Origin: Symsagittifera roscoffensis
Taxonomy: Eukaryota > Xenacoelomorpha > Acoela > Convolutidae
NCBI RefSeq assembly: GCF_963678635.1
Contig: NC_087066.1
Span: 58,732,312 to 58,796,311, forward strand
Length of the DNA: 64,000 nt
Direction: 5' to 3'
The translations under genes were made by a program, and so were the position numbers. A model generated the notes under the pieces. It made no database searches. It saw only the letters and a list, made by a program, of their open reading frames with translations, and was not told where the DNA came from. This document shows positions 1-11,053 of this stretch, in pieces (within the stretch, counting starts at the first letter, position 1; the number at the start of each line of letters is the position of its first letter).

Positions 1-150
1 TTACACTCAGTTTGCCCTAATACAAGTTTTAGGCGCATAACACGTTCATTTACTCTAACAACTTCCTGTACATTTTCAACAAGTCGACCATTGATGGCTA
101 TTGCAACACCATTGCGTTTTGGGTTTCCTTGCCACCACGGGGTTCCTTGA
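1..150 (-). pseudogene. RTE-type LINE endonuclease fragment
   Basis: Read on the minus strand, this edge encodes an uninterrupted peptide with the run NGVAIAINGRLVENV followed by RVNERVMRLKLVLG. This is the second half of the apurinic endonuclease domain as found in RTE-clade LINEs, where a pattern NGVGI...L...V..V.RV.DR.M.L.LV.G is usual. The fragment continues off the left edge, so its full extent is unknown. I see no adjoining RT domain inside the window, and the element is likely 5' or internally truncated. It probably lies in intergenic or intronic DNA upstream of the NCOA5-like gene. The family call is from remembered RTE sequences. Confidence 0.7.
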
Positions 151-435
151 CAACATGAAAACTAGAATTTTTGGTCGCATACTCCAAAACTTCTTGTGCC
201 GCTTCATTTGAAACGAGTTTCCTGTAGACAGCACAACGATGTCTTTCTGGAGTTTCGCATATCTGAAGGAATTTTCCTCAAAGTGTTTGATAAAAAAAGT
301 CGATTAAAAGTTTTTCCCACTCCGTTAAAAGAGCCTTTTCCAATTTATTTTTCCGAGAGAATATCAAACTTCGCTTAGGTGGACAGATGGTATTGCTATC
401 TCAATTATAAAGTTACATTCATCTTCTGTTTCTCG

Positions 436-992
436 AAACATGTTTTGCAGATTGTACGACAGTTGAACTTGATTGCTCAAACTTTTTTAAAACTTCACAT
501 GGTCATCTGCGGTATCTTGGCATTTTTAATGTTGCTTTCTATAAAGGCAGGTTGGATTGTTGGAGGTTTCCAATTGTCGCGCTCCGGATATGCCTCTGAG
601 CCAGTAAGCTTTTTTTTTGTTCACATACATACAAGTTTCTTAAGTTTTTAGTCACATAAAGTTGCGAGTCTTCAATCAATTTGGCTCACTGAAATAGCTT
701 CTGTTTTTTCAATTAATATTTTCTGAATCATGTTTTGCAGATTTTACGACAGTTAAGCTTTAGTGTTCTGAAACTTTTTTTAAAATTTCACATTGTCACA
801 GCGTCATCTGCGGTACGATGGCATTTTGTTTATGTTGCCCTCTATAAATGAAAAGCAGATTGGAGTGTTGGAATCCTTTTAGTTTCCAATTTTCGCGCTC
901 CGGAAATGCCTCTGCGCCAGGAAGCTTTTTTTGTTCACACGATCTCATATAAAGTTTTTTGTTCACACAGTTGTAAGTCTTCAATCATTTGG
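436..992 (+). repeat. Two-copy tandem duplication, about 290-bp period
   Basis: Two adjacent segments share a long stretch of similar sequence. One starts near 440 (CATGTTTTGCAGATTGTACG) and the second near 730 (CATGTTTTGCAGATTTTACG). Both then run through TCATCTGCGGTA, TTTCCAATT and CGCGCTCCGGA.ATGCCTCTG to a matching TCTTCAATCA. Identity looks like about 75-80% by eye with small indels. No conserved ORF is shared, so this is a diverged local duplication in non-coding DNA. Confidence 0.7.
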
Positions 993-1849
993 ATCGAATT
1001 AACTTCGGTTTTGTCAAAAGTTTTGTATCCGAAAAAAACGGTAGCTCCTCGTGATGTAACCAAGTTTTTGATAGAGGGATTGAATCTGTGTGTCGCAAGA
1101 TATCTTTGTTTGATTGAGGGATCGAATCTGTGCATTTTCAAATTGTCAATCAAAACTTTTTGTGATTCGTTGTTTTATATGGTGTTTTGATCGAAACTCT
1201 TTCGTATATGAAGGTTATTTTAGCCAGCCGAAACAATATCCATGATTCCGTATCCTTCGCATTTCATCGAAACTATTAGCATATTCGTGTTGATCAAAAA
1301 CATTTTCAAAAACGTATTCTGATCTAATGCTGCATATTTTGGACAGTTAGTTTGAAAAAAAAAGTATCCTTAGCAAAATTTTTCGACTAAACAAAATGGT
1401 GTATGGTCTTGTGAAATCATACGACCTTATAGATCCATGATTTGTTTCAACCGTCGTATTGAAAGCTCGAATGAGGCATACAGACCGTCGTCATATTCAT
1501 TTATGAAAATTCTCCGAGGCTCAAATTTGATCAACGCGCATTTTGCTTTGTTATTTTAGATTATTTTCTACTTGAATGGATGCCGTAACATAGTAGAATT
1601 TTCTCTCCTACGTCTAATCACGGTCACTACCAGTTAGCTTTTATTTCCAAATTTTTCAATAACTGAGGTGTTGCTTAACCAGGTGCAGTTTTCAATGGAG
1701 GAAATCGAGAACCATCCTAAGCGAATTCGGTTGTTTTTCCATGATTTCAATCGTTACTCCGTTTTCATTTTATCATATGTAATCTATAGGTTCGGATCCC
1801 AACTACTATAACTTTACTCAAACTGAAACTAACAAGGTTGTTGTTTTAG
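993..1849. other. Non-coding stretch before the first recognised exon
   Basis: I see no convincing exon here, although the missing N-terminal half of the RRM (beta-1 and alpha-1) of the next gene should lie upstream. A short direct repeat is present: TTGATAGAGGGATTGAATCTG near 1068 and TTGATTGAGGGATCGAATCTG near 1110, a 42-bp period. The stretch ends in a TTGTTTTAG splice acceptor at 1849. Confidence 0.5.
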
Positions 1850-4800
1850 ACATTGCACTGCATAAAACCTATGCCTTCGTTGACTTCGACGCTCGAGAAG
1901 CGGCCGAAGACGCAGTCCGACTGAAGCACCATTCGCTGTTTAAAGGAAGACCATTGAGTAAGACCACAGACACGGCCAATACTGTATATTCTTTGAACCA
2001 ATCCAATCTGTACCACCCAATTGCCATCCAATCATCAAGGGCCCCAAGGCACCAAAGCCGTGTCCATTGAATACTAGTTGTAAAAATTAATAAAGGGAGC
2101 TGCTACAGTCCTTAGTTGTGGCCGTAATTTCCAGAAAATAGAGTAAATTTTAAGCCGATATTTGAAAATCAGTCTTATTTCCAGAATTATAAATAAATTT
2201 TTAAGTCGACATTTAACATGAACAGGTTTTTAAAAAGATGGGAAAACGTTTTTCCGTATGCTAGAATGCCAAAGTACCCGTTGCGTCGATAAAATTAAAA
2301 ATTGACATTCAGGAACCTTAATGTGCACCTGGCTCCATTATTGAGTTCTCTCCTTTATGATGATCGCCACTTTTCCATGTGTACGGTGAAGATAAGTTAA
2401 GCTTACGTGTTATTGGTTTCAAAATTTTGCAGCCGTTGAGCACTCTGATTCCAAAACGGGTCCCAACAAGAAGAACTCGGAAGGTTCGGGGGCCGGTGGC
2501 TCCGGCGGGGTCAAAAATGAGAGAGATCGAAGTCGAAGCGGCACAGGTCCACGCGACAGAGATCGAGGTCGCAGCCGCGAGTTCAGGTGAGATGAAACGT
2601 CTATCAGGAAAAGGTTCTTAACAGGGAACTCTATTGTATTCAAGATACTGGAATATGACCACCAGTGTTGAATGATATAAGTATGATGTGGATTGTACCG
2701 TACTGTTCTGTTCTTGTTGCTCTATCACTTTTGGTGTAATGTGGACTCATGCTTTTTTGTACGAAATGGGATCTTGTCAATCCGTTTCAGTCGTCCATGA
2801 GTGGGCTGCGTGTTTGATTTTCAATACAGTAAGCTATGATTTGGATTTGGAGAGTACAAACAGTGCTAGAATTATAAAGTTTGCGGACGATGCAAACTCT
2901 GTGATAGCGGGGTTCGGCTCGGTCGAAAACACGATGAAAGTTTTGGAGGAAATTAAAACTTGGTGCTCCACAAATAACTTCATACTCAACGAGGGAAAAA
3001 CAAAACTGATGACTGTCAAACCGAATGTCATTAGTTTAGTACCACAAGCTTTTGATGGTATTGAGCAAGTGGAAGAGCTTAAAATTCTCGGAGTATTATT
3101 TGATAGCAGGCTTACGTTTTCATCGCACATCAAAAGTTTATGCAAAAAAGTAACCAGCAGTATATACCTTTTGTATAGACTAAAGACATTTGGTATGAAC
3201 ATCTCTGCCCTTGATATTTTATACAAAATTTTGGTGCAGAGTAAAATTACTTACGCATTACCGGTATGGGCATGTGCCAATTCGACCGAATTGGCCGATG
3301 TGGACAAAGTTCAGCGCAGGGCTCTTAAACTTGGTGTTACTTCTACATTTACTCCAATTTTCGAGCTCATAGAGAACCATGACAACAAACTATTACAGTC
3401 AAGTTCAAAACAAGACCATATTCTTCATTCAAAATTGCCAAAACGAGAAACTTATGCAGAAAACAGACTTAGAGAAAAAGCAGTTGCAGCACACGAAAAA
3501 TTAGAAAAACATTTCAAGCTTTTTCCAGCCAGAGCCTTAAGAAACAAAAACTTTCTATAAACTTTTGTTTGCTTTTGTTCTATCACGTGTAAGATAGATG
3601 TGTTTCTATCTTAATTTATTCTTTCTTTCTTTCTTTCTTTCAATGTAGCGTATGATAACGAGATCCCGGCTAAATTTATTGGACAACATCTAGTTAAATA
3701 GAATGGAGTGTGATATATCTGGGGCTCGCAAATTTGGGCAAAAAGAAGATTTGGGCGCTCTCAGCAAATTATTTGAAGCGTGGCCAAACAGTATTACTGG
3801 TATAATTGAATGTACGACTTGCTCAAAATTGAGCATTGTCCTTCCATGGTCTAAGGTAATAGTACTGCAGTTTCAGAAGATATACCGTGGGAAAGAAGAT
3901 GTTTTGGTTCTCCCCTACGTATGAGACATAAACACGATTGTATAGTTCAATATCAAAAAGGCATCTGACGAGATTCAACAGTTCATAACAATTTTCAAAG
4001 AGTCAATAAGAGACGGAATTGTTACGTTTTAACTGCAACGAATTTAAGCAGAAGCCGGTGGCAGAATTCTGCCACGAATATCTGCCACATTAATTAAGTT
4101 TCATTAAAAAATGATATGCTCCTTCGAATCTGGTCCTATTTCACTGGTGGTATATAAACCAGCCGAAGTATAAACCAGCCGAAAATACGTAAGTGTTATA
4201 TAACAGTTATGCAACGGTTATTTAACAGCTACGAAAGTTATGCAAATTCATTCATATGATGTAAATTTTCTGCTGGCTGACATATACCGCGCGTTTCGGT
4301 TGGTTTATTTATTCTCCACTTCACCATCATCAGTTGTACTTCAAATCGAACTATAAGCATTTCATAAATAGCCATGTAAAATCCCCTGCTAAACCATGAA
4401 ATTTCTGGTTCATAGTCGATGTGATCGTTGAAATATCACCAGATCTCAAAAATCTTTCAAAATATCTCATGGAAATATACCACACCAACGGAGCCTATTT
4501 TCAACAAAAAAAATAGCTGAAAACGAGTTCTCCGGTTTACTCCAAGTTTGTGAGCACCAATTTTGATAGCAGAGACTTCGGATTCGGACAACGCATTAGA
4601 AAGTTTCAGATGTGGTCAAGTGCGGGCAATATTAAATTTCTTCAGTTGCGCTGCGCCAGTGTCGCGAAATATGTGATAGAATTTTTGGGTTCTTTGTTAT
4701 TGTCAATCCGTCTAAAATTATAAAAATAGATAGCTATTACTAACAAAGTTTAATTTTCCTCCTCTCACAAAGCCTCCCTGCTCAAAATAAAGCTGTCTGA

Positions 4801-7800
4801 ATTGTTTTTAAGTTTTCACTTACATAGGTCTTGATGTTTTTTTCAGGAAAAGGTCTTGAAATGCTCTAATAACAACAGAAGTGCATTTAAACATATCAAT
4901 CATTTATGATTGCACTTAAGTATATATGACCTTTTGGAGTTCAATTCAAATTCATCTTGTGAAAGCTAGGTAAATTTGCTCTCTCCAAATACGATAGCTG
5001 AAACGGCTCGGTTCAATATTCGCTTCAATTCAGTTGAAGTGTTTCAGGTCAGGGTTTGACTGATCACTATTTATGTGTCATGGAATTTGATTTGCTGGTT
5101 GATTTTGATTGCTTGGTTTTTAATTGCTCAATTTTTGTTTCCATATGTAAGCTTTCGGAAACAAACGAAAGTTTGCACGTTTAAGCTATATCCTATATTG
5201 CCATGCTTTAGAAATAATTAAGAGATAGGCAGGACGAGGAGAGCAGGGCAACGTCAATTTCATTGTAATATTATCGCTGTAGTGTATTTCTGTCTGCGAA
5301 ATAAAGCTATCAAAGTTATGCTAGTTCCAACATTTTCAACTTTTTATGCCAGTCGAGCTGGATGCACTCGCGCTCAACAACAAACCACGCTCGAAAATCA
5401 AAAATTCAAATCGGGTTGAAAATTGAATTGACTTAAGGTCTCAAAAATGTTCTAGCATTTTAATTGACAGCAAAAAAATTTAGACAAAAAAGATTTAAAA
5501 AATATCCAATCACGCAAAATTAGGAACGTTTTGACTACCCTTAACGTGTCTGAAGTAGTTTTGTTGAAAAGATTAATATAACCTTCAAAAAAATTATTTA
5601 CTGAGCCTCATTAACTCACCAACGCCTGCGCATTTATAGAAAACTAGAGATGTAGAGCGCATTATTTATCCCAAGTTGGCCAAATAGGCAATTTCACGTC
5701 TTTTCCTTGCACGAGTGATCTTATCGATATCTTTGCAATGAAGGTTTTTCGATTTCGAATTTAGATGGAAGACAAAAAATTCGTCCAAACTTCGGAGATT
5801 CGAATTTTCTCAGAAGAAAAAACTTCTTCCTTGGCCTGAATGATGTGTCAATCTTACTAGCGCTTTCTATTCCTAAAGTGATAATTGCGAAAACGTTGCT
5901 ATTCTTTTTACATTTCGATATTCAATTTTCAGAATCTACAGATAAATGAAACAAACTTCGTAATTTGTTTATGCGAGGATGCCCATATTGTTTTCATTTT
6001 CAGTATATAACGCGAGTGTATTGCTTCAAATATAATCTCAAGGAATTGTGTCAGCATCAGGCAACGTTTCCACAGTCGTTTGAACGATTGTCCTCAAGGG
6101 CGGCGGCTTGAGTTAGAGTGAGTTCGAATCCCATCGGTGCCGATTTTTTAAGTGTTAATGAACGAAGTGATTTATTACTTGTAAAGGTTGAGTTGATTGT
6201 AGGAAAAAAATTGTTGACGCTCCAATTGGATTCTCAAAATCAGCGAGAGTTAACAGGATTTAAATTTTTCCCGAAATTCTGAAGTTGAACTTTCCAAATT
6301 TTTTACCCCGAAATCATTAACACTTTTCCAACTGTCGGTTGGCTATGTTCGAATAGTTTTTTTTAGCAAACCTGTATAATTATTTTGGAATCTAATTTTT
6401 GCTTCATCTGTTTTATCAATTGAAAATGATTTTAAAGTATCTTGAATCTTAAATTTGGCCTACAATATGACCTGAGCTTCAATATTCTGAAAGTTCGGAA
6501 AATGAGTTTTTGAAAAACAATCATTTTCTATTTGATTTGTGACGTAAAATATTTTCAACGAAGTCTGGGAATGTTTGCTATACCTAATTTCAAAAACCCG
6601 CGGTCGATTGTGGCATGAAAATTTCGCCGGCATCAGCAATATGAACTACAACAACATAGTGGAATCAAATTCGGTCTCATTTGCCAGATTCGACGAACTG
6701 AATTCGGAATTTAAGTTACTTATATGCCAGGGTAACTTATCACACTTCTTACAAGGCGCTTTTTCTGCCAGCTGTTTTCGAAGTCCAACCTTCTACTCGA
6801 TTGTTTGTGTTCGTATCGATGATGTATCTGATATTCTTCAGATCCACATTATTCATATTCAGATTTAAGTTTGTCATAGTTTGTTACGAGTTTTTTTATG
6901 AAACTCAATCAAGTTTTGGGGCATTTAGGGACGATGGACCTCGAATGGGCGGTGGTGGTGGAGGTCGAGGTGGTTTCTCGCCCCCTCCCCCTCGACCAGA
7001 CATTTCTCTGGAGGCCAGACTCCGTGAGGTAGCGGAGAGAGAGCGACTGATTGAACTGGAACAGCAAATCATGATCAAAGAGCAGCAGGCTCAGGAGATG
7101 CTTATGTAAGAACTCGATTCCGCTTAGTTCATAAGCTTGAGTTCAAGCTTTTTTAAAATAAAAAGTAAATAAAATTGAAATAAAATTGCTCTAGACTGAC
7201 ACATGGTAGAGGAGCAACAATAATAATTTTATTTTCTTTCGTTCCAGAAACTTATAGCCAAACATTTTAAGAATTTGTATATTTACAATTTAGTTCGGTT
7301 TGGGAGAATACCAAAAAGGCATCTCCAATAAGATATAAAGAAGCAATAAATGTACAATTTACGTACCTCCTCATTTGTTTGAGTATCTGGGTTTAGTGCG
7401 CAAGAAATGGAGAAACGCAAGATGGAGATGATGGAGTTGGAGAGATCTTCGGCAGCTGCGTCCAGCTCACAGGGGCAAATGGGTCCTCCCTCTGGACCAG
7501 GGGGGTCAGTCCACTCCAGACATAGACAGATGTCTCCAAAGAGATTCCCTGAAGAGAGATTTCCCGATGAGTTCGAACCGTAAGTGCTCTCAGTACCAGT
7601 GGGTTTTCGAGGGCCTTTGTACTAATTTGAGACATCCATTTTTGGCCGACGGACGCTAAAACTTTTCTAAAGGCGACTTTTGAAGGGGGGAGCGCGGAAA
7701 ATTTTTTGGTCAAATTTTCCAAAAAGGGCCTAAAAACCTCTTTTTGGCCTGTTTTTTCAAAAGTTTGCCTCTGGAACAGAAAATTTGGCCAAAATAGGGT

Positions 7801-10310
7801 CTTTTTCGTGCTCTGGGAGAGCTCGGAAAATCAATTTAGTGAACCTAAAAAAAGGTTGATAAATAAAATTTTCGAAAACTTTTTGAACATCCCCCCCGTG
7901 AAAATCTTAGATCCGCCCCATATCCTAATTATCCAAAACTCAGTTTAAAGTTGCAATTCGAGCTGCTGAGTACAAAGTTGAGCGCGCCTAGCTTAGTTTT
8001 AAAAAAAAATGAGACCAATGTTACTCAGTTTCATTAGTTGGCCAAAAAGTGCTGTAGTTGAAAAACTATCACCTTCTTCTGCAGGCATCGCCCAACTAGA
8101 AGTTGGTTGAAGCTTGAACGAACGTGAGTCTGACCCATCAGTTGTTAATGCTGATGTTGCTTATGATCATTTTCAGTCCTGCCGCCAAACAGCGAAGGGG
8201 GGTGAACAACTCATCCTTCGGAAACAACGATCATTTGGATATGTATCGCAATATGGTAGATTGCTGCGTCATCTACGTCGACAAACAGCTCAGGTAAACG
8301 AAAAAAAGCACGTTAACTTCTTTAAACTCTGGTATTATTAAATCGAGAACTAGTTTAGCTTTTGAATATTAGGGAATTACTTTAAGATGAGGTACTCATT
8401 CTCAATTATCTGATCGCTTAAGGAGAAATTGTTTAGTGATTTGCCATTGTCGAATTATATTGCTACTGTTTTTGAAAGGTTCAATTCATTGCGTGGCTTG
8501 CTAATTAAGGTCATACGCGGAGTCCGTTCAAAACGTCTGCGTCGCGGCCGGCTTGGTCGCAGATGTGCAATTCATTTCGCGTGACGAATCCCTTGCTGGT
8601 ACCCTGGACAATCTGTCTCAGAAGGGAATCATCTCGGCCGTGATTCTGGACGAACTGAACGAGCAGCGGAAAACTGCCAATGTGCACTTTCTGCACGGCA
8701 CTCCCCGCGGGGAAATACAGACTGGCATTTCGGAACTGCCGCATTGGCTGAGGATGCACGAAGAGTATAACAAGTATTTAGTGGTCACTGGAAAACGAAC
8801 ACAGTCCCTGCGGGTAAGTCGGCATGCTTAAAAATGATCTTGTAGCTTGTCTGTCATTGGTTGAGTAAGGTTTAGAGCTTCACGTGCGTTAGTTTCACAT
8901 CGTCAAATTATCAGTTTTTACACTTGCGAAGCGAGTGTATTAGTACGAACCTTTTTTTCCCAACCTAACCTGCAAACAAAAGTGCTAATTTTGGTGGCAC
9001 TATTGAATCGGTAAGCTGCGGTAGCAGTATATTGTCATATGTGCTTTAACATTTAATTAGTAAAAGTTAACACAGTTATTGCATTTTTAATTCCTCAAAT
9101 GAACCGAAAACGTTGATTGTTTCAAACAGCAGTACAATGATTTCAGAATTTTTCCAAATCAATGTATCTCTTATTTTTTTAAATGCTTTATTTATACATA
9201 ATTTGGCTTTGTGCCTTCCAATTTATTACATGCAAAGTTGTGTCTTTTTGTATTTGGTGCCCCTTTTGCGGTATCGATTTGGCAATTTATTAGCATATGC
9301 AGCTTGGTTTTTAGTGGCTAGTTTTTGAGGAATTTAAGCATCAGTGGCTGAGTGGTTATGCGTGAGACTCAATGTTGCAAGGTCACAGATTCGAATCCTA
9401 CATGTAGCCGATTTCTTACTAATTCGAGGCTTATTTCTACTTTTTCTTATTTCACTTGTTAGAGCTACTTTTTGGTCGTGTTCTCGCAAGTGTTTGCGAA
9501 GCGCAGCTTCGGCTTTGTCGAAATAAATATGATTACCGTGTAAGTTTAAATGTATATGTGCAAAATTGTGCCAACAAAAGATCTTGTGTGCTATTAAACA
9601 TGCTACTTCACTTGCAATTGAAAAATTTTTGGTGCAATTTTTGCAAATTAAATTGAAGCATAATAATTTTAGTATTATTCTAAGCCACTTTTGTCCTCAT
9701 CATTTTTTCTCTTACGTCAACTCAAATTGAGGAAATGCTAAAAGTTTCCAAATTTGTTCGTTTTATTAAAAGGAAGGCAAACTCACTGTCGAACAGCAAA
9801 AGTGTACAGGTCACGAAAAACGTGATCGACTTTAGTTTCGAAAGTGGAATTTAATTATCAGTTTCCCAGCGAAATAAAATATTTACTTTTTGATCCAGTT
9901 TTCTCAAATTGGGTTAATTTCGTGAAAAATTTTTCAATAATAAATTGTTCTAGAAATTGAAAGAGGTTTAAGACCATCCATTGTTTTAACCGAATTTCGA
10001 ATGCTATTTTTGAAAAAAAAACAAGTCAGTTTTTTGTTTCTTTGAGTTCATTTTTTTGCGTTCATGTTTTGCTGTTTCAATTTTTTTCTTAAGACTGAGG
10101 TCCCTTTTTCAAAAATTGGCCGCCGTGCTGTGAATTTTTTAAAATAAAGTTTGATTTTCGTAGGAGCTACTGGCGGAGCTCTGCGATAACAGAGGAGGAA
10201 GTGGACGAGGTGACAACAACTCGACTATGCCGGACCGACATCCACAAATGGGTGGGGGAGGGCCCGGAAGTATGGGACAGGAGCAAAGCTCAAGGTCATT
10301 CGCCCGATAA
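1850..10310 (+). CDS. NCOA5: RRM plus NCOA5-like coactivator (5'-partial, 7 exons)
   Basis: Seven exons join in phase: 1850-1957, 2433-2586, 6929-7105, 7397-7579, 8177-8293, 8510-8813 and 10164-10310, giving 395 codons plus TAA at 10308. Exon 1 encodes the C-terminal half of an RRM with RNP1-like KTYAFVDF. Exon 2 adds the last RRM strand and an RD/RS-rich stretch (NERDRSRS, DRDRGRSREF). Exon 3 has a glycine/proline segment then a charged coiled coil (LREVAERERLIELEQQ), which continues in exon 4. Exons 5-6 give VDCCVIYVDKQLR, YAESVQNVC and a segment up to HFLHGTPRGE, which matches the anticodon-binding-like domain of nuclear receptor coactivator 5. NCOA5 binds nuclear receptors independently of AF-2 in the nucleus. 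The 5' exon(s) with the first half of the RRM were not found. Introns carry LINE, SINE and hAT-MITE remnants. The last exon could instead splice at 10294, but its open end at TAA fits better because the next downstream exon belongs to TBC1D32. Confidence 0.8.
2834..3641 (+). pseudogene. Jockey/CR1-type LINE reverse transcriptase, 3' fragment
   Basis: An open stretch of about 240 codons begins with the RT catalytic motif FADD (FADDANSVIAG) and continues through the thumb region: ILNEGKTKLMTV, then ELKILGVLFDSRLTFSSHI, SKITYALPVWA and VDKVQRRALKLG. These are typical of the C-terminal RT of Jockey/CR1-group non-LTR retrotransposons. The endonuclease and N-terminal RT are missing, so it is a 5'-truncated copy, the usual outcome of target-primed insertion. 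The coding part stops at 3560. It is followed by a short 3' tail ending in a (CTTT)n simple repeat (3619-3640), resembling the simple-repeat tails of this group. It lies in the same orientation as the host gene, in its intron 2. Confidence 0.8.
3619..3640 (+). repeat. (CTTT)n microsatellite at LINE 3' end
   Basis: Five and a half CTTT units directly after the LINE 3' region; probably the element's own tail. Confidence 0.85.
3645..6060. other. AT-rich intron, no feature recognised
   Basis: Inside intron 2 of the NCOA5-like gene. A small inverted motif around TATAAACCAGCCGA occurs near 4150-4175, with a loose partner near 4300. I find no coding similarity on either strand; the 73-codon ORF at 3703 has no recognisable domain. 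Confidence 0.5.
6071..6150 (+). repeat. tRNA-derived SINE head
   Basis: A short segment carries an RNA polymerase III B-box-like sequence, GAGTTCGAATCCC (about 6119-6132), followed by GGTGCCGATTTTTT. The same B-box, spacer and CCGATTT arrangement occurs in other repeats in this window. The A-box side is degenerate. It is not a functional tRNA, because the acceptor stem does not pair. Confidence 0.5.
7606..7921 (-). mobile_element. hAT-type MITE, truncated copy
   Basis: On the minus strand this begins GGGGCGGATCTAAGATTTTC and continues with AAATTGATTTTCCGAGCTC, GGCAAATTTTC and GGCGACTTTAG-like blocks. These blocks match the complete element at 54007-54407. No clean terminal CAGG or target duplication is visible, so the ends are approximate. 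It sits in the intron between exons 4 and 5 of the NCOA5-like gene. Confidence 0.65.
9338..9515 (+). repeat. tRNA-derived SINE with terminal hairpin
   Basis: It has a tRNA-like head with A-box-like TGGCTGAGTGG (9345-9355) and B-box GATTCGAATCC (9388-9398), followed by GTAGCCGATTT. The body ends about 100 bp later in a near-palindrome, GCGAAGCGCAGCTTCGGC (about 9496-9513). The head resembles tRNA-Ser/Leu type genes but the 3' acceptor half is absent. It lies in an intron of the NCOA5-like gene. Confidence 0.65.
9765..10130 (+). repeat. Dispersed repeat family with CTCAAATTGGGTTAATTTC core
   Basis: This segment includes GTCACGAAAAACGTGATCG and TCCAGTTTTCTCAAATTGGG. Close relatives occur near 13150-13380, 31205-31400 and 62285-62600. 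No ORF is shared; it is probably the body of a non-autonomous element. Confidence 0.6.
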
Positions 10311-11053
10311 AGACACAATCAAACTACATCCTAGGCTGTTCCTTAAACTTTTTTGTGTGCTATCGCGACAAAGAACCGCCATTTTTTTGAATTTAAGCTG
10401 GATAAAATCAAGGAATCGTTGAAATAGAATGAAAAATACCAATTTATTAACGAGGAGCCAACTTTCGCGTTTTTTCCCCAATTGTTATTCTGGCGGTTCT
10501 TTTCTCGACTCTCTCGGGTTATTTTTTCTGTTTACACTGCTATTTATTTTTCTGTTCTTACTGCTGATTTAATTTACCATTTTGGACTGAATCGGATTTA
10601 GATTTTGTCATCTTTACCTCTCCAGTTGAAGTTTAGAAGTCTTAAACGCGTCGTTTTCTTATGATTAGCCCCCGGTCCTGCTCAATGCAGGATTAACCGT
10701 GGGGTAGGGTGATGTCATTCATTTCGCCGCAGCCGGTCCCTCCTTGAGGAGGTGGATGACACTGGGACCCCTCTAACAGTGACCGAAGTGGGATTCGAGT
10801 TGAGAGACGTGTGTCTAACCCACTCTTCCACGGCTGCTCTAAGCTCATCATCGTTAGCTCTACAGCTGATATTTTCAATAGTTAAAACATGATTTGAGAA
10901 ATGTGTTATTTTTCAGATCGAAATGAGATTGATTTAGTTTTGAAATAGTGCGGATACAACAGCGTAGATTTCTGTAAATATCGTGGAGTGTTAAAATAGC
11001 GTGGGCAAATTGAAAGAACTAGTGTGGTGGTTGGTTCCTTTCAATCTTGTGAT
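10311..11053. other. Intergenic spacer with a minus-strand tRNA-like SINE head
   Basis: This is the spacer between the NCOA5-like stop and the TBC1D32 start. On the minus strand at 10842-10780 it has A-box-like TGGAAGAGTGG and B-box-like CTCGAATCCC, so a SINE head sits here. The TBC1D32 promoter should lie in the right-hand part; I can point to no clear TATA box or initiator. Confidence 0.5.
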